A stretch of DNA of 64,000 bases from Mycobacterium sp. NS-7484 (GCF_001953975.1 NZ_MBEJ01000022.1:62001-126000); one strand, 5' to 3'. Shown: positions 37,616 to 46,812, counted from the stretch's first letter. Notes: generated by a model not told the origin, from the sequence alone. Translations and numbers: made by a program.

Positions 37616-38479
37616 TCAGTGGTGATGGTGATGGGTGTCGTGATCGCCGGGTGCGGGAATGTCGACCGTCACGGCGTCGACCCGCGAGAGCTTGGTGCCG
37701 ACGAGCCGTTCCGGGTAGGCGTCGGTGGTGGTGACGAGAAACAGCGTGCGCCCCTCGACACCGCCGAGGGCACAGGCGATTGCGGTGCGTCCGTCGGCAT
37801 CGATGCGGTCGGTGACCGTGGAGCCGTCGGGCGCGATGCGCTGGAACCCGTGCGCCAATGTCAATGCCGCCCACACGCCGCCCTCGGCGTCGACGGCGAG
37901 CCCGTCGGGTGGGCCGTCGAGCCCCTCGATGAACACGCGCCGATCGGTGAGGCTGCCGTCGGGGCGGATCGTGAAGGCGCTGAGCCGGCGGGCGGTGGAT
38001 TCGGCGACAATCAAGGTGGTGCCGTCCGGGGTGATGACCATGCCGTTGGGGAAGTCAAGGTTGTCGGCAACCACGCTCGCCGTGCCGTCGGGGTCGACGC
38101 GCACGATCACGCCGTGGGAACGCGCCTGCGACCCGACGTACGCCCGACCGTGTTCGTCCAGAACCATGTCACCGAGGTCGGCGGGAACGAGATCGCTGAG
38201 ATCCACCAACAGTTCCACGGTGTCGCCGTCGTAGCGCAGCACCTGGCGGCCTCGGGTAGAAACGATCAGCAGCGAGCCGTCCGGCCGAAAACCCAAACCG
38301 GACGGGGAATGTCCGGGGACGGGCAGGGTGGTCATGGCCCCCGACAGGGTGACCGTGTGCACGGCCTCGCCCAGCATGTCGGAGAACCACAGCAGGCCTT
38401 CGAACCAGCGTGGGCCCTCACCGAAACAGAAGCCATGTGCGAGTTCGGTTGTCCCGGCCTCTTCGGTTCCCGCCGTCAT
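37616..38479 (-). CDS. SMP-30/gluconolactonase/LRE-family lactonase
   Basis: 287 aa six-bladed propeller. EGPRWFEGLLWFSDM (metal Glu), FPNGMVITPDGTTLIVAEST (Asn and neighbouring ligand) and GPPDGLAVDAEGGVWAA (Asp) carry the expected metal ligands. It would open a lactone, which fits the Baeyer-Villiger enzyme of the same island. The natural C-terminus is His-rich (HDTHHHHH). ATG 11 bases from the operator E half TGTAAA with GAGGAT before it. Confidence 0.9.
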   Translation of the reverse strand: MTAGTEEAGTTELAHGFCFGEGPRWFEGLLWFSDMLGEAVHTVTLSGAMTTLPVPGHSPSGLGFRPDGSLLIVSTRGRQVLRYDGDTVELLVDLSDLVPADLGDMVLDEHGRAYVGSQARSHGVIVRVDPDGTASVVADNLDFPNGMVITPDGTTLIVAESTARRLSAFTIRPDGSLTDRRVFIEGLDGPPDGLAVDAEGGVWAALTLAHGFQRIAPDGSTVTDRIDADGRTAIACALGGVEGRTLFLVTTTDAYPERLVGTKLSRVDAVTVDIPAPGDHDTHHHHH

Positions 38480-38490
38480 ATCCTCGTGCC

Positions 38491-38516
38491 TTTACAAAAC
38501 ACGCCCCAAGTGTCAC
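38491..38516. promoter_or_regulatory. Island operator E (TTTACA-N14-TGTCAC)
   Basis: TTTACA 38491-38496, TGTCAC 38511-38516, right flank GCT. Lies between SMP-30-thioesterase and the seven-gene plus-strand unit. Another TGTCAC lies a short way downstream at 38526 without a partner. Confidence 0.8.
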
Positions 38517-38555
38517 GCTCGCAGGGTGTCACTGTCAACCACCGGAGCGCGGTAG

Positions 38556-39260
38556 ATGAAGAAGTTCTACGGCCACACGCTGCTGTATCTGCACGAGACC
38601 ATCGATCTCGGTTCGGGCCGGACAGATCAGTTCACCCAGACATTCGGTGAGGTCTATCAGCCGATGATGGAGGAGCTGGGTGCCCGGCTGTTCGCGATCT
38701 GGGAAACCACGCCGTACAACGGGCACTGGCCGCAGGTGACGATCATCTGGGAGATCGACGCTTTCGCCGACTATGCCCGCATCGGCAAGGCCCAAGCCGC
38801 CGGAGGCAGTCACGAGAAGCCCGCACTGCAGTGGGCGGCATACCTGTCCGAGCTCGGAGCCCGCGGCGAGGGCCGAATCATGTACGCCGGCAAGTACAAC
38901 CGCACACTCGCCCAGCTTCAGGATGCGAAGTTCGGTGCCGGACTGGTGATCCAGGAGATCATGGAGACCAAGCCGGGGCGTCAGGACGACTACATCCGCG
39001 AACTGGAACGGTTGTATGTGCCGTGGTCGGAGAGCACCGGCAAACGCTGGCTGGGGTCGTTCATCACCACGTTCCGGTTCAACGAGGTGATCCACTATTG
39101 GGCGCTCGACGACGACTGGGACTGCTTCGAGAACCACTATCCGTCGTGGAAGGGGAACCCGCCCGCGGAGATCGTGACCTGGATGAGTGTCGCGCCCGCC
39201 CTGCGTGACGGCTGGGAGGATTCGATCCTCTCGGCGCTGCCACCCTCGCCGCTGAAGTAG
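38556..39260 (+). CDS. NIPSNAP-like dimeric ferredoxin-fold protein
   Basis: 234 aa. Two related halves, each like a NIPSNAP or antibiotic-monooxygenase-like alpha+beta barrel: FGEVYQPMMEELGARLFAIWET with VTIIWEIDAFADYARI, and VIQEIMETKPGRQDDYIRELE with VIHYWALDDDWDCF. Function unknown; such proteins are often next to oxygenases in catabolic clusters. First gene of the unit under operator E; ribosome site GGAGCG; P450 3 starts 7 bases after the stop. Confidence 0.7.
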   Translation: MKKFYGHTLLYLHETIDLGSGRTDQFTQTFGEVYQPMMEELGARLFAIWETTPYNGHWPQVTIIWEIDAFADYARIGKAQAAGGSHEKPALQWAAYLSELGARGEGRIMYAGKYNRTLAQLQDAKFGAGLVIQEIMETKPGRQDDYIRELERLYVPWSESTGKRWLGSFITTFRFNEVIHYWALDDDWDCFENHYPSWKGNPPAEIVTWMSVAPALRDGWEDSILSALPPSPLK

Positions 39261-39267
39261 GTATGCG

Positions 39268-40497
39268 ATGAATCAACCTGTGCTGCAGGGGTTCACCTAC
39301 GATCCCTTCGATCCGGACGTGATGGCCAATCCGTTGCCGTACTACCGGATTCTGCGCGACGAGTACCCGGTGTATTACATCGACAAGTGGGACACCTACG
39401 CGCTGTCCCGGTTCGAGGACATCTGGAACATGCTCGGCGTCAACGACGGAACCTTCGTCGCCTCCGAGGGCACCCTGCCGGCGGCGAACGTCTTGGCACA
39501 CCACAACGACGGCCCGGTGCCCGATCCGCCGTTGCACCCCATGCCCTTTCACGCAAACTTCGACTCGCCGCTCTACGAGGACGTGCGCAAATGCACGTCC
39601 GCCCAGTTCCGGATCAGGACCGTACCCAAGTTGGCTGACCGGATCAGAACGCTGGCCAACGAGCGGCTCGACGAGTTGCTGCCGCGTGGCACGTTCGACC
39701 TCACCCAGGATTATGGTGGCATCGTCGCGGCCGCGATGGTCTGCGATTTCGTCGGATTACCAGCCGATCTGGCGCCAGAGGTACTGGCCACCGTCAATGC
39801 CGGCAGCCTCGCGCAACCGGGTGAAGGGGTCGAGGTGGGCAACGCCCGGCCCGGCTATCTGTCGTATCTCACCCCGATCATCGAACGTCGTCGTGCCGAG
39901 GGTGCCGACGGCAGTGTGCCGATCGCCGACGCCCTGATCGACTTCCGCCTGCCCGACGGGTCGGCCTTCGGGGACATGGAAGCCGCCGTGCAGATGCTGG
40001 GCGTGTTCATCGGCGGCACCGAAACCGTCCCGAAGATCACCGCGACCGGGCTGTGGCAGTTGCTGCGGCACCCCGACCAATTGGCGGCGGTGCGAGCGGA
40101 TCTCGACGGCAACGTGCCGATCGCACGCGAGGAGATCATCCGGCACAGCGCCCCGGCGCAGTGGTTCGCCCGAACCGTACGGCGGCCGTACACCGTCCAC
40201 GGCACGACCATCAATCCCGGGCAGCGCATCATCACGCTGCTGGCCTCGGCCGCCCGCGACGAACGGGAATATGACAATCCGGATGAGTTCGTATGGAACC
40301 GGCCGATCGAACGGCTGTTGTCGTTCGGGCACGGCCAGCATTTCTGCCTGGGAGTGCACGTGGCCCGGTTGGAGATCACCATCATGATCCAGGAGTTCCT
40401 CAAACGCGTGCCCGAGTACCACATCGACGAGGCCGCGGCGTCCCGCCCGCCGTCGAGTTTTCAGTGGGGCTGGAACAACATTCCCGTGGAGGTGTGA
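39268..40497 (+). CDS. Cytochrome P450 (island P450 3)
   Basis: 409 aa. Heme loop FGHGQHFC(360)LGVH, K-helix EEIIR. The I-helix reads FIGGTETVPK, with Gly-Gly-Thr where most P450s have A-G-x-D/E-T, so the oxygen-activating acid is a Glu one place before Thr (TET). It is in an operon with alcohol dehydrogenase, SDR and Baeyer-Villiger genes, so a ring hydroxylation feeding a ketone is a reasonable guess. Stop and next ATG are one base apart. Confidence 0.92.
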   Translation: MNQPVLQGFTYDPFDPDVMANPLPYYRILRDEYPVYYIDKWDTYALSRFEDIWNMLGVNDGTFVASEGTLPAANVLAHHNDGPVPDPPLHPMPFHANFDSPLYEDVRKCTSAQFRIRTVPKLADRIRTLANERLDELLPRGTFDLTQDYGGIVAAAMVCDFVGLPADLAPEVLATVNAGSLAQPGEGVEVGNARPGYLSYLTPIIERRRAEGADGSVPIADALIDFRLPDGSAFGDMEAAVQMLGVFIGGTETVPKITATGLWQLLRHPDQLAAVRADLDGNVPIAREEIIRHSAPAQWFARTVRRPYTVHGTTINPGQRIITLLASAARDEREYDNPDEFVWNRPIERLLSFGHGQHFCLGVHVARLEITIMIQEFLKRVPEYHIDEAAASRPPSSFQWGWNNIPVEV

Positions 40498-40498
40498 C

Positions 40499-41467
40499 AT
40501 GTGGTGTTACCGCCTCGTGGCACCGTTCACGTTCGAACGATCCGACATCGCCGAGCCCACACCGGAATCCCTGTCCGACGGCCAGGTGCTGCTCGACTTC
40601 CTGGCCGCCGGGATCTGCGGGAGCGACCTGCCCGGATTCAAGGGCACCCAGGGCAAGCTTCCGGGTGACACCGGTCCCTGCGCGGCGGAGATGAACGGCT
40701 TCCCGATCCACGAGATCGTCGGCGAGGTGCTGGCCAGCCGCCATCCCGATCATCGGGCGGGGGAGCGGGTGGTGGGCTGGGCCTCGGGTTTCGACGGTCT
40801 GATGGGCCGCGTAATCACCGACGGTGCCGGGCTGGTGACCTACGACCCCGCGCTCGCCCCCGAGCTCGCGGTGGGGCTGCAGCCGCTGGCCTGCGTGCTC
40901 TACGCCATGGAGCAGTTGCCCGATGTCACCGGCCGTCACGTCGCGGTCATCGGGCAGGGGTCGATCGGTCTGTTGTTCTCCTATGTGGCAAAGGCTTTGG
41001 GGGCCGCCCGGGTCACCGGTGTGGACCCGGTGGACCGCACCACGATCGGCCCGCGGTTCGGGGTCGACGACGCGGTCCGTGCCACCAGTGACCGCTGGGT
41101 CAGGCATCTGGGCGCCGACGGCAAACCGGACATCGTCATCGAGGCCGTTGGGCATCAGGTCGCCACCCTCAACCACGCGCTGGAGGCCGCCGCGTTCGGC
41201 GGCACGGTGTTCTACTTCGGCGTACCCGACGACGACAGTTACCCGATCAGCATGCGCACCATGTTGCGGAACAACCTGACCCTCAAATCCGGTGTCACCC
41301 TGGACCGTCAGCGCGTGTTACGTCGCGCCGACGCGTTCGCCCGCGAGCATCCGGATCTGTTGCCCCGCTACGTGACCCACACCTTCGGCGTCGACGAGGT
41401 GCCGGCCGCATTCGAATTCGCCTGCCGCCCCATGCCCGAACGCGTCAAGATTGCGATCACCCGATGA
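40499..41467 (+). CDS. Medium-chain zinc alcohol dehydrogenase-like protein
   Basis: 322 aa. GroES-like N-terminal domain with catalytic GICGSDLPGF and GFPIHEIVGEV, Rossmann motif HVAVIGQGSIGLLF, and VIEAVGHQ. The usual four-Cys structural zinc loop is missing. It would oxidise an alcohol made by P450 3. ATG one base after the P450 3 stop; 4-base overlap with the aldolase gene. Confidence 0.88.
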   Translation: MWCYRLVAPFTFERSDIAEPTPESLSDGQVLLDFLAAGICGSDLPGFKGTQGKLPGDTGPCAAEMNGFPIHEIVGEVLASRHPDHRAGERVVGWASGFDGLMGRVITDGAGLVTYDPALAPELAVGLQPLACVLYAMEQLPDVTGRHVAVIGQGSIGLLFSYVAKALGAARVTGVDPVDRTTIGPRFGVDDAVRATSDRWVRHLGADGKPDIVIEAVGHQVATLNHALEAAAFGGTVFYFGVPDDDSYPISMRTMLRNNLTLKSGVTLDRQRVLRRADAFAREHPDLLPRYVTHTFGVDEVPAAFEFACRPMPERVKIAITR

Positions 41468-42249
41468 CCCCGAGCCGACTGCAGGACGCACTGGCGGCCA
41501 ACGCCCAGGTCTGGGGTGGCTGGGTGGTCGGACCGACGATCATCGGCCCCGAGGAGTTCGCGGCCGCGGGCTACCACTACGTGGGATTCGACGTCCAGCA
41601 CGGCTATCTCGACGACGCCGACGTGGCGCTGCTGCTGCGCCGGTTGGAACACGTGCCGATTGCGACCGCGGTGCGGCTGCCCTCGGCCGATGCCGCACCG
41701 ATCGGCCGGGTACTCGACGCCGGTGCCGACGCGGTGATCATCGCCATGGTGGAATCGGCCGAGCAGGCCGCGGCGGCGGTCGCGGCCACCAGATTCGCTC
41801 CGGCCGGGGTACGCAGCTTCGGGCCGTTGCGCGCCAGCATGGGGTTGGACACCGCCGAACTGGAATCGCGGGTGAGTGTGTTCGCGATGATCGAGACGGC
41901 AGCCGGCCGGGCCGCCGTCGAGGAGATCTGCGCCGTTCCCGGTCTCACGGGCGTGTACGTCGGACCGGCAGATCTGGCCATCTCGATGGGCTACCAGCTC
42001 GCCGACGCCTGGACCCACCCGGACGTACGAGCATCGATGGTCGCGATCAAGGACGCCGCCCACGCGGCGGGCTTGGTCACCGGGATTCATGCCGGGGCGG
42101 GAAGACTCGGAAAAGCGATGGCCGACGTGGGGTTCCAGATGATCACCCTGGCCTCGGAGTCGCAGGCCCTGCGCCGCGGTGCCACCGAGCACCTGCAGGA
42201 AGCCATCGGACAGAACCACGACGAATCGGAACGAAGGGGATATCAGTGA
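41464..42249 (+). CDS. HpcH/HpaI-family aldolase
   Basis: 261 aa. VGFDVQHGYLDDADV, VFAMIETAAGRAAVEEI and GVYVGPADLAISMG match class II pyruvate aldolases of the HpcH/HpaI/citrate-lyase family, which cut 4-hydroxy-2-oxo acids to pyruvate and an aldehyde. The first motif has the metal-site neighbours. This would be a late chain-shortening step. Overlaps both neighbours by 4 bases. Confidence 0.88.
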   Translation: MTPSRLQDALAANAQVWGGWVVGPTIIGPEEFAAAGYHYVGFDVQHGYLDDADVALLLRRLEHVPIATAVRLPSADAAPIGRVLDAGADAVIIAMVESAEQAAAAVAATRFAPAGVRSFGPLRASMGLDTAELESRVSVFAMIETAAGRAAVEEICAVPGLTGVYVGPADLAISMGYQLADAWTHPDVRASMVAIKDAAHAAGLVTGIHAGAGRLGKAMADVGFQMITLASESQALRRGATEHLQEAIGQNHDESERRGYQ

Positions 42250-42977
42250 GCGCAACCGGGCGGGTGGCCCTGGTGACCGGCGCTGCCCGGGGCCAAGGTG
42301 CAGCCATCGTGGCACGCCTGGTGGCCGACGGCTACCGGGTGACCGCGGCCGATCTGCTGTTCGACGAACTGGCAGCTGGCACAACCGAATTCGGTGATTG
42401 CGTGCTGGCCGTGAAGCTCGACGTCACCTCGGCCGAACAATGGCAGGCCGCGGTGCAGGCAACGATGAAACAATTCGGAGGGCTCAACGCACTGGTCAAC
42501 AACGCCGGTGTGCTGCACCGGGCCTCGATCGCCGAGGAAACCCCGCAAGGATTCGAGGCCTCCTGGCGGGTCAACTGCCTCGGCCCGTTCCTGGGACTGC
42601 AGGCCGCCCTTGAACCGCTGCGGCAGGCGGAAGGGGCCGCGGTGGTGAACACCTGCAGCACCGGCGCGGTCCGCCCGTTCCCGCACCATGCCGCCTATGG
42701 CTCGTCAAAATGGGCGCTGCGGGGCCTTACCCAGCTGGCCGCCGCCGAGCTGAGCCGGGACGGCATCCGGGTCAACGCCGTGTTCCCGGGGCCGGTCGAG
42801 ACGCCGATGCTCGATGAAAAGACCCAGGCCCGGCTGGCCGAGCGGGCCACCCTGGGCCGGTTGGGCACACCCACCGAGATCGCCGACGCCGTGGCGTTTC
42901 TGCTGTCCGAACAAGCCTCGTTCATCACCGGTTCCGAGCTGCTCGTCGACGGCGGCCAATGTCTGCAGATCAGATGA
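42246..42977 (+). CDS. Short-chain dehydrogenase/reductase
   Basis: 243 aa, GTG start overlapping the aldolase stop. TGAARGQGAAIV cofactor loop, LNALVNNAG, catalytic Ser (NTCSTGA), Y-G-S-S-K (AAYGSSKWAL), and FPGPVETPM. NAD(H) preference is suggested by the Asp after beta-2 (AADLLFDEL). It would oxidise a secondary alcohol to a ketone. Part of a fully overlapping gene row with the monooxygenase. Confidence 0.92.
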   Translation: MSATGRVALVTGAARGQGAAIVARLVADGYRVTAADLLFDELAAGTTEFGDCVLAVKLDVTSAEQWQAAVQATMKQFGGLNALVNNAGVLHRASIAEETPQGFEASWRVNCLGPFLGLQAALEPLRQAEGAAVVNTCSTGAVRPFPHHAAYGSSKWALRGLTQLAAAELSRDGIRVNAVFPGPVETPMLDEKTQARLAERATLGRLGTPTEIADAVAFLLSEQASFITGSELLVDGGQCLQIR

Positions 42978-44491
42978 CACGCATGGGCAACTCCGCATCG
43001 GTGGGAATCATCGGCGCCGGCCCCGGCGGCCTGGCGCTCGGAATCTTCCTGAAGAAAGCCGGTTTCGACGATTTCACCATCTTCGACCGCGAAGACGGCG
43101 TCGGCGGCACCTGGCGGATCAACACGTACCCGGGTCTGGCCTGCGACGTGAAATCGCACCTGTACTCGTATTCGTTCGACCTCAACGCCCACTGGAGCCG
43201 GATGTGGGCGGGCCAACCGGAGATCCTCGAGTATTTCGAGCGGTGCGCCCAGCGGTACCGATTGGGCCCGCATCTGCAGCTGAACACCGAGATCGTCGCG
43301 GCACGATGGGACGCCGAGGCCGGCAACTGGGTGCTGACCACTGCGACCGGCGCGCAGCATCGCTTCGACGTCGTGGTGTCGGCAATCGGGCTGTTCACCC
43401 AACCGCTGCAGCCGGACCTGATCCAGGAGGAACCCTTTACCGGCACCCTCATGCACACCGCCAACTGGGATCACGATGTCGAGCTCGATGGCGCCAAGGT
43501 GGCCGTTCTCGGCACCGGATCGACTGCCTCCCAAGTAGTTCCGGAACTGGCCAAGGTCGCCGAGAAGGTGTATTCGGTGCAACGCTCGGCGACCTGGGTG
43601 CTGCCGAAACCCGACCGGCCCTACACCGAACGGGAACGCTGGCTGTTCGCCCACATCCCGTTCGCCAAGAAGATCTACCGGACCCGGCTGTGGTTGCGCA
43701 GTGAGTCCAACATCGCGGTGATCGAGAACGGCAGCGACAAGACCCAGGAGTTCAAGGCGATCGCGCTGAACCTCCTCGAATCGACGGTGGCCGACAAGGA
43801 TTTGCGGGCCCGGCTCACCCCGGACCACCCGCTGGGCTGCAAGCGTCTGGTTTTCTCACCGGACTTCATCCAGACCCTGACCCGACCGAACGTCGAGGTG
43901 GTATCCAGCCCGGCGCGGGCGTTGCGAGCGAGAACGCTGGTCACCGAGGACGGCCGGGAACTCGACGTCGATGTGGTGGTGTGCGCCACCGGCTATGCCG
44001 CGGCCGACTATCTGGGCCAGATCGAGGTGACTGGGGAAAACGGGGTGTCCCTACACGACACCTGGCGTGACGGAGCATTCGCCTACCTGGGGATGACCGT
44101 TCCCGGATTCCCCAACTTCTTCATGCTCTACGGCCCCAACACCAACGTCGGGTCCAACAGCGTCATCTTCATCCTGGAGGCTCAGGCCCGCTACGTGGTA
44201 CGGGCCCTGAAACACCTTCGGCGCAAACACAAGTCGTATGTCGCGGTGCGGCCCGAGGCGATGGCGGCGTTCCTCTCCGACATCGACCGGTGGATGCAGG
44301 GCACCGTGTGGCTCACCCGGTGCAGCAGCTATTTCCGGGCGCCCAGCGGACGCGTCGTCACGCAGTGGCCGCGCAGTGCCCGGGCGTTCTGGACGATGAC
44401 GCGACGGTTCCGTCCGGGCGACTACACCTTCGACCCGCCCGTCGCCCGACCGGATGCGGTCAGTGCGGGCGCCGATCGAACGGACGGCTGA
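42974..44491 (+). CDS. Baeyer-Villiger-type flavin monooxygenase
   Basis: 505 aa. FAD Rossmann GAGPGGLALG near residue 13, the Baeyer-Villiger fingerprint FxGxxxHxxxW seen as FTGTLMHTANWD near residue 155, NADPH Rossmann LGTGSTASQ near 180, and ATGY. The enzyme inserts O next to a ketone to make an ester or lactone. It lies between a ketone-forming SDR and an esterase, a classic arrangement. The ATG at 42974 overlaps the SDR stop (ATGA); ATGs at 42959 and 42983 are alternatives. Confidence 0.92.
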   Translation: MTRMGNSASVGIIGAGPGGLALGIFLKKAGFDDFTIFDREDGVGGTWRINTYPGLACDVKSHLYSYSFDLNAHWSRMWAGQPEILEYFERCAQRYRLGPHLQLNTEIVAARWDAEAGNWVLTTATGAQHRFDVVVSAIGLFTQPLQPDLIQEEPFTGTLMHTANWDHDVELDGAKVAVLGTGSTASQVVPELAKVAEKVYSVQRSATWVLPKPDRPYTERERWLFAHIPFAKKIYRTRLWLRSESNIAVIENGSDKTQEFKAIALNLLESTVADKDLRARLTPDHPLGCKRLVFSPDFIQTLTRPNVEVVSSPARALRARTLVTEDGRELDVDVVVCATGYAAADYLGQIEVTGENGVSLHDTWRDGAFAYLGMTVPGFPNFFMLYGPNTNVGSNSVIFILEAQARYVVRALKHLRRKHKSYVAVRPEAMAAFLSDIDRWMQGTVWLTRCSSYFRAPSGRVVTQWPRSARAFWTMTRRFRPGDYTFDPPVARPDAVSAGADRTDG

Positions 44492-44494
44492 CCG

Positions 44495-45418
44495 GTGTCC
44501 TGGCGGGCGCGCCTCGACCCCGCACTGCGCGGCTTCGCCGAGGCGCGCACCGACCTGTCCGCCGAGACATTGGGGGCGGTGCGTACGTCACTGGATCAGC
44601 GTCGCCGTGAGGCCGCGCAGGCGCTGGATGCCCCGGGCGTGGAGATCGTCGGGGGCCGGGTCACGCTCGGGCGTCGCACCATCGCCGTGCGCCTCTATCG
44701 CGGCGGCCCCACACCCGCGCCTGCGGTGATCTACTGCCATTCCGGCGCCTTCGTTCTGGGCAATCTCGACACCGACCAGATCCAATGCGTGGAGTTGGCG
44801 CGACGCGCCCGCTGCACCGTGATCGCGATGGACTACCGGTTGGCTCCGGAAGCGCCGTACCCGGCTGGTTTCGACGACGCCATGGTGGTGCTCAACTGGG
44901 CCGCCACGATGGCCGCCGAGCTTGACATCGATGCCGACCGGATCGCCGTGGCCGGCAGCAGCGCCGGCGGCGCACTGGCGGCGTTGCTGGCCCAACACTC
45001 CGCGGCCGGCTCGGCACCGCCGGTGGTGTTCCAGGCCCTGCACCAACCGGTGCTCGACAACCGGCGCACCGGGTCGAAGGAGGAGTTCGTCGACACCCCC
45101 GGGTTCGATGGTCCGGCCACCGTGGCGATGTGGCGGCACTACTCGGGTGGTCGCGACATCACCGAGGTGGCGGTGCCGGCTCGCACCGACGCGCTGGCCG
45201 GTGTGGCGCCGGCCCTCATCACCTGCTCGGAGCTCGATCCGTTGCGTGACGAGGCGCTGGACTACGCCCGCAGCCTGCTGAAACAGGAAGTTGCCACCGA
45301 ACTCCACCTGTTCGCCGGGACCTGCCATGGCTTCGATTCGCTGCTTCCCGAGTGGGAGGTCAGCCAACAACTCTTCGCCCTGCAGGGCGCGGCATTGCGC
45401 CGTGCCCTGCACGGCTGA
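44495..45418 (+). CDS. Alpha/beta hydrolase, hormone-sensitive-lipase type
   Basis: 307 aa, GTG start 3 bases after the monooxygenase stop. HSGAFVLGN oxyanion loop (HGGG variant), nucleophile motif GSSAGGALAAL near residue 155, catalytic Asp in ELDPLRDEALDY and His in GTCHGFDSL. It would hydrolyse the ester or lactone formed by the monooxygenase. Last gene of the operator E unit. Confidence 0.92.
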   Translation: MSWRARLDPALRGFAEARTDLSAETLGAVRTSLDQRRREAAQALDAPGVEIVGGRVTLGRRTIAVRLYRGGPTPAPAVIYCHSGAFVLGNLDTDQIQCVELARRARCTVIAMDYRLAPEAPYPAGFDDAMVVLNWAATMAAELDIDADRIAVAGSSAGGALAALLAQHSAAGSAPPVVFQALHQPVLDNRRTGSKEEFVDTPGFDGPATVAMWRHYSGGRDITEVAVPARTDALAGVAPALITCSELDPLRDEALDYARSLLKQEVATELHLFAGTCHGFDSLLPEWEVSQQLFALQGAALRRALHG

Positions 45419-45466
45419 GCCGGTAGCTGACCGCCTCGGACATCGGCTCGGCGGTGGTTGTCGGCA

Positions 45467-45481
45467 AATATTGGCAATATT
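45467..45481. promoter_or_regulatory. Short palindrome upstream of the MinD-like gene
   Basis: AATATTG-G-CAATATT, perfect 7-base arms with one base between, in an unusually AT-rich stretch of a 140-base intergenic region. GGGCAATAAT follows. A protein-binding site or promoter part; no partner identified. Confidence 0.4.
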
Positions 45482-45558
45482 GTGGGCAATAATCCAGGTC
45501 TGTGGCACGGGGAGCCGGCACGGGCAACCGCGGGCAAGTGAGCGATTGAGAGGTGGCT

Positions 45559-46812
45559 ATGTCGGCCGACGACGACCGGCTCACGTACTCCAGAGACCCC
45601 AAACACGCCCGGGGCACGTTGGACTACGGCGGGCTCGACGCCCTGCTGGGTGGTCCGGTGGCGGCGCTGCCCCACGGCCGGTCGCGGCCCGACGATGCCC
45701 GGGTTTCGACCCCGCCGGTCGTCCTCACCTCGAATTTCGCCGTCCCCGGCGAATCCGAGATCACGGCCAAGCTGCCGCCGGTGAGCCCGCGTCGCCCCAT
45801 CGCCCCGCCGGCCAACGCCTCGCCGACCGCCGGTAACTGGATTCTGGAGCAGCCGGTTCCCGCGGCGGCCGCCGGCGAGCTGCGCGCGATCGACAACCTG
45901 GCCCGCGTCGGCGTGCGTTCGGCCGTCAAGATGCAACCCCGTCGCGGCTGGCGACGCGCGGTCTATGTCATGACCCGTCTCAACCTCGGGTTGTCCCGCG
46001 ACGAACTGTACGAACTCGATCTGTACGCCCGGGTGCGCCGCACAGCGCGAGAGTCCTATCAGATCGGCGTGTTCGGCCTGAAGGGCGGCGTCGGTAAAAC
46101 CGCCGTCACCGTGGCTCTGGGATCGGTGCTCAGCGCGGTGCGCGGTGACCGCATCCTGGCGGTGGACGCCGATCCGGCAGGCGGCAATCTGGCCGATCGG
46201 GCCGGGCGACAGTCCGCGGCGACCGTGAGCGATCTGCTGGCGGCCAAGGACCTTTCGCGCTACAACGATGTCCGCGCCTATACGAGCATGAACGAGTCCA
46301 AGCTCGAAGTGCTTGCCGGTGACGAATACAGCCGGGCCGGCCGGGCATTCAACGATGTGGACTGGAACTCCGCCACCGCCGCGGTCTCCAAGCACTACAA
46401 CCTCGTCCTTGCCGATTGCGCCGCCGACATGTTCGCCTCGGCGGCCCGCGGCGTGTTGGCAACGGTGTCCGGCGCGGTGATCGTGGCCAGTGCCTCCATC
46501 GACGGAGCCCGCCAAGCGGCGGTGACCATGGACTGGCTGCGGCAGAACGGCCATCAGGAGCTGCTGAACCGCTCCTGTGTCGTCATCAATCACGTGGGTC
46601 CGCGCAAACCCAACGTGAATACCGGTGACCTGGTACACCAGTTCCAAAAGCATGTGGCTCCCGGCCGGGTGGTCGTGCTGCCGTGGGACAAGCACATCGC
46701 CGCGGGCACCGACATCCAGTTCGACCTGCTGCGGCCGGCCTACCGGCGTCGCATCCTGGAGCTGGCCGCGGCCCTGTCCGACGACTTCGAGGGCGGCGCG
46801 CCACTCATCTGA
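45559..46812 (+). CDS. MinD/ParA-like ATPase with a long N-terminal extension
   Basis: 417 aa. Deviant Walker A GLKGGVGKTAVTVALGS near residue 174, VDADPAGGN (Walker A'), and LADCAADMF (Walker B region). The first 160 residues are Pro/Ala-rich and likely disordered; this layout is seen in mycobacterial EspI-like and Rv3213c-like proteins. It may place or regulate a membrane or secretion complex. Start at 45559 chosen over GTG 45553 because of AGAGG spacing. Not preceded by an island operator. Its stop overlaps the convergent SRPBCC gene by 8 bases. Confidence 0.82.
   Translation: MSADDDRLTYSRDPKHARGTLDYGGLDALLGGPVAALPHGRSRPDDARVSTPPVVLTSNFAVPGESEITAKLPPVSPRRPIAPPANASPTAGNWILEQPVPAAAAGELRAIDNLARVGVRSAVKMQPRRGWRRAVYVMTRLNLGLSRDELYELDLYARVRRTARESYQIGVFGLKGGVGKTAVTVALGSVLSAVRGDRILAVDADPAGGNLADRAGRQSAATVSDLLAAKDLSRYNDVRAYTSMNESKLEVLAGDEYSRAGRAFNDVDWNSATAAVSKHYNLVLADCAADMFASAARGVLATVSGAVIVASASIDGARQAAVTMDWLRQNGHQELLNRSCVVINHVGPRKPNVNTGDLVHQFQKHVAPGRVVVLPWDKHIAAGTDIQFDLLRPAYRRRILELAAALSDDFEGGAPLI

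Noticed and set aside
38526-38531. Extra TGTCAC downstream of operator E as a seventh site
   Set aside because: No TTTACA-like partner at the 14-base distance.
37232-38650. 472-codon plus-strand open frame across the thioesterase and SMP-30 genes
   Set aside because: Both minus-strand genes have clear family motifs; the plus frame reads through operator E and has no recognisable domain.
41451-42977. 508-codon frame that seems to fuse an upstream region to the SDR
   Set aside because: The first 265 codons are the shadow of the aldolase gene. The true SDR starts at GTG 42246 with a 4-base overlap.
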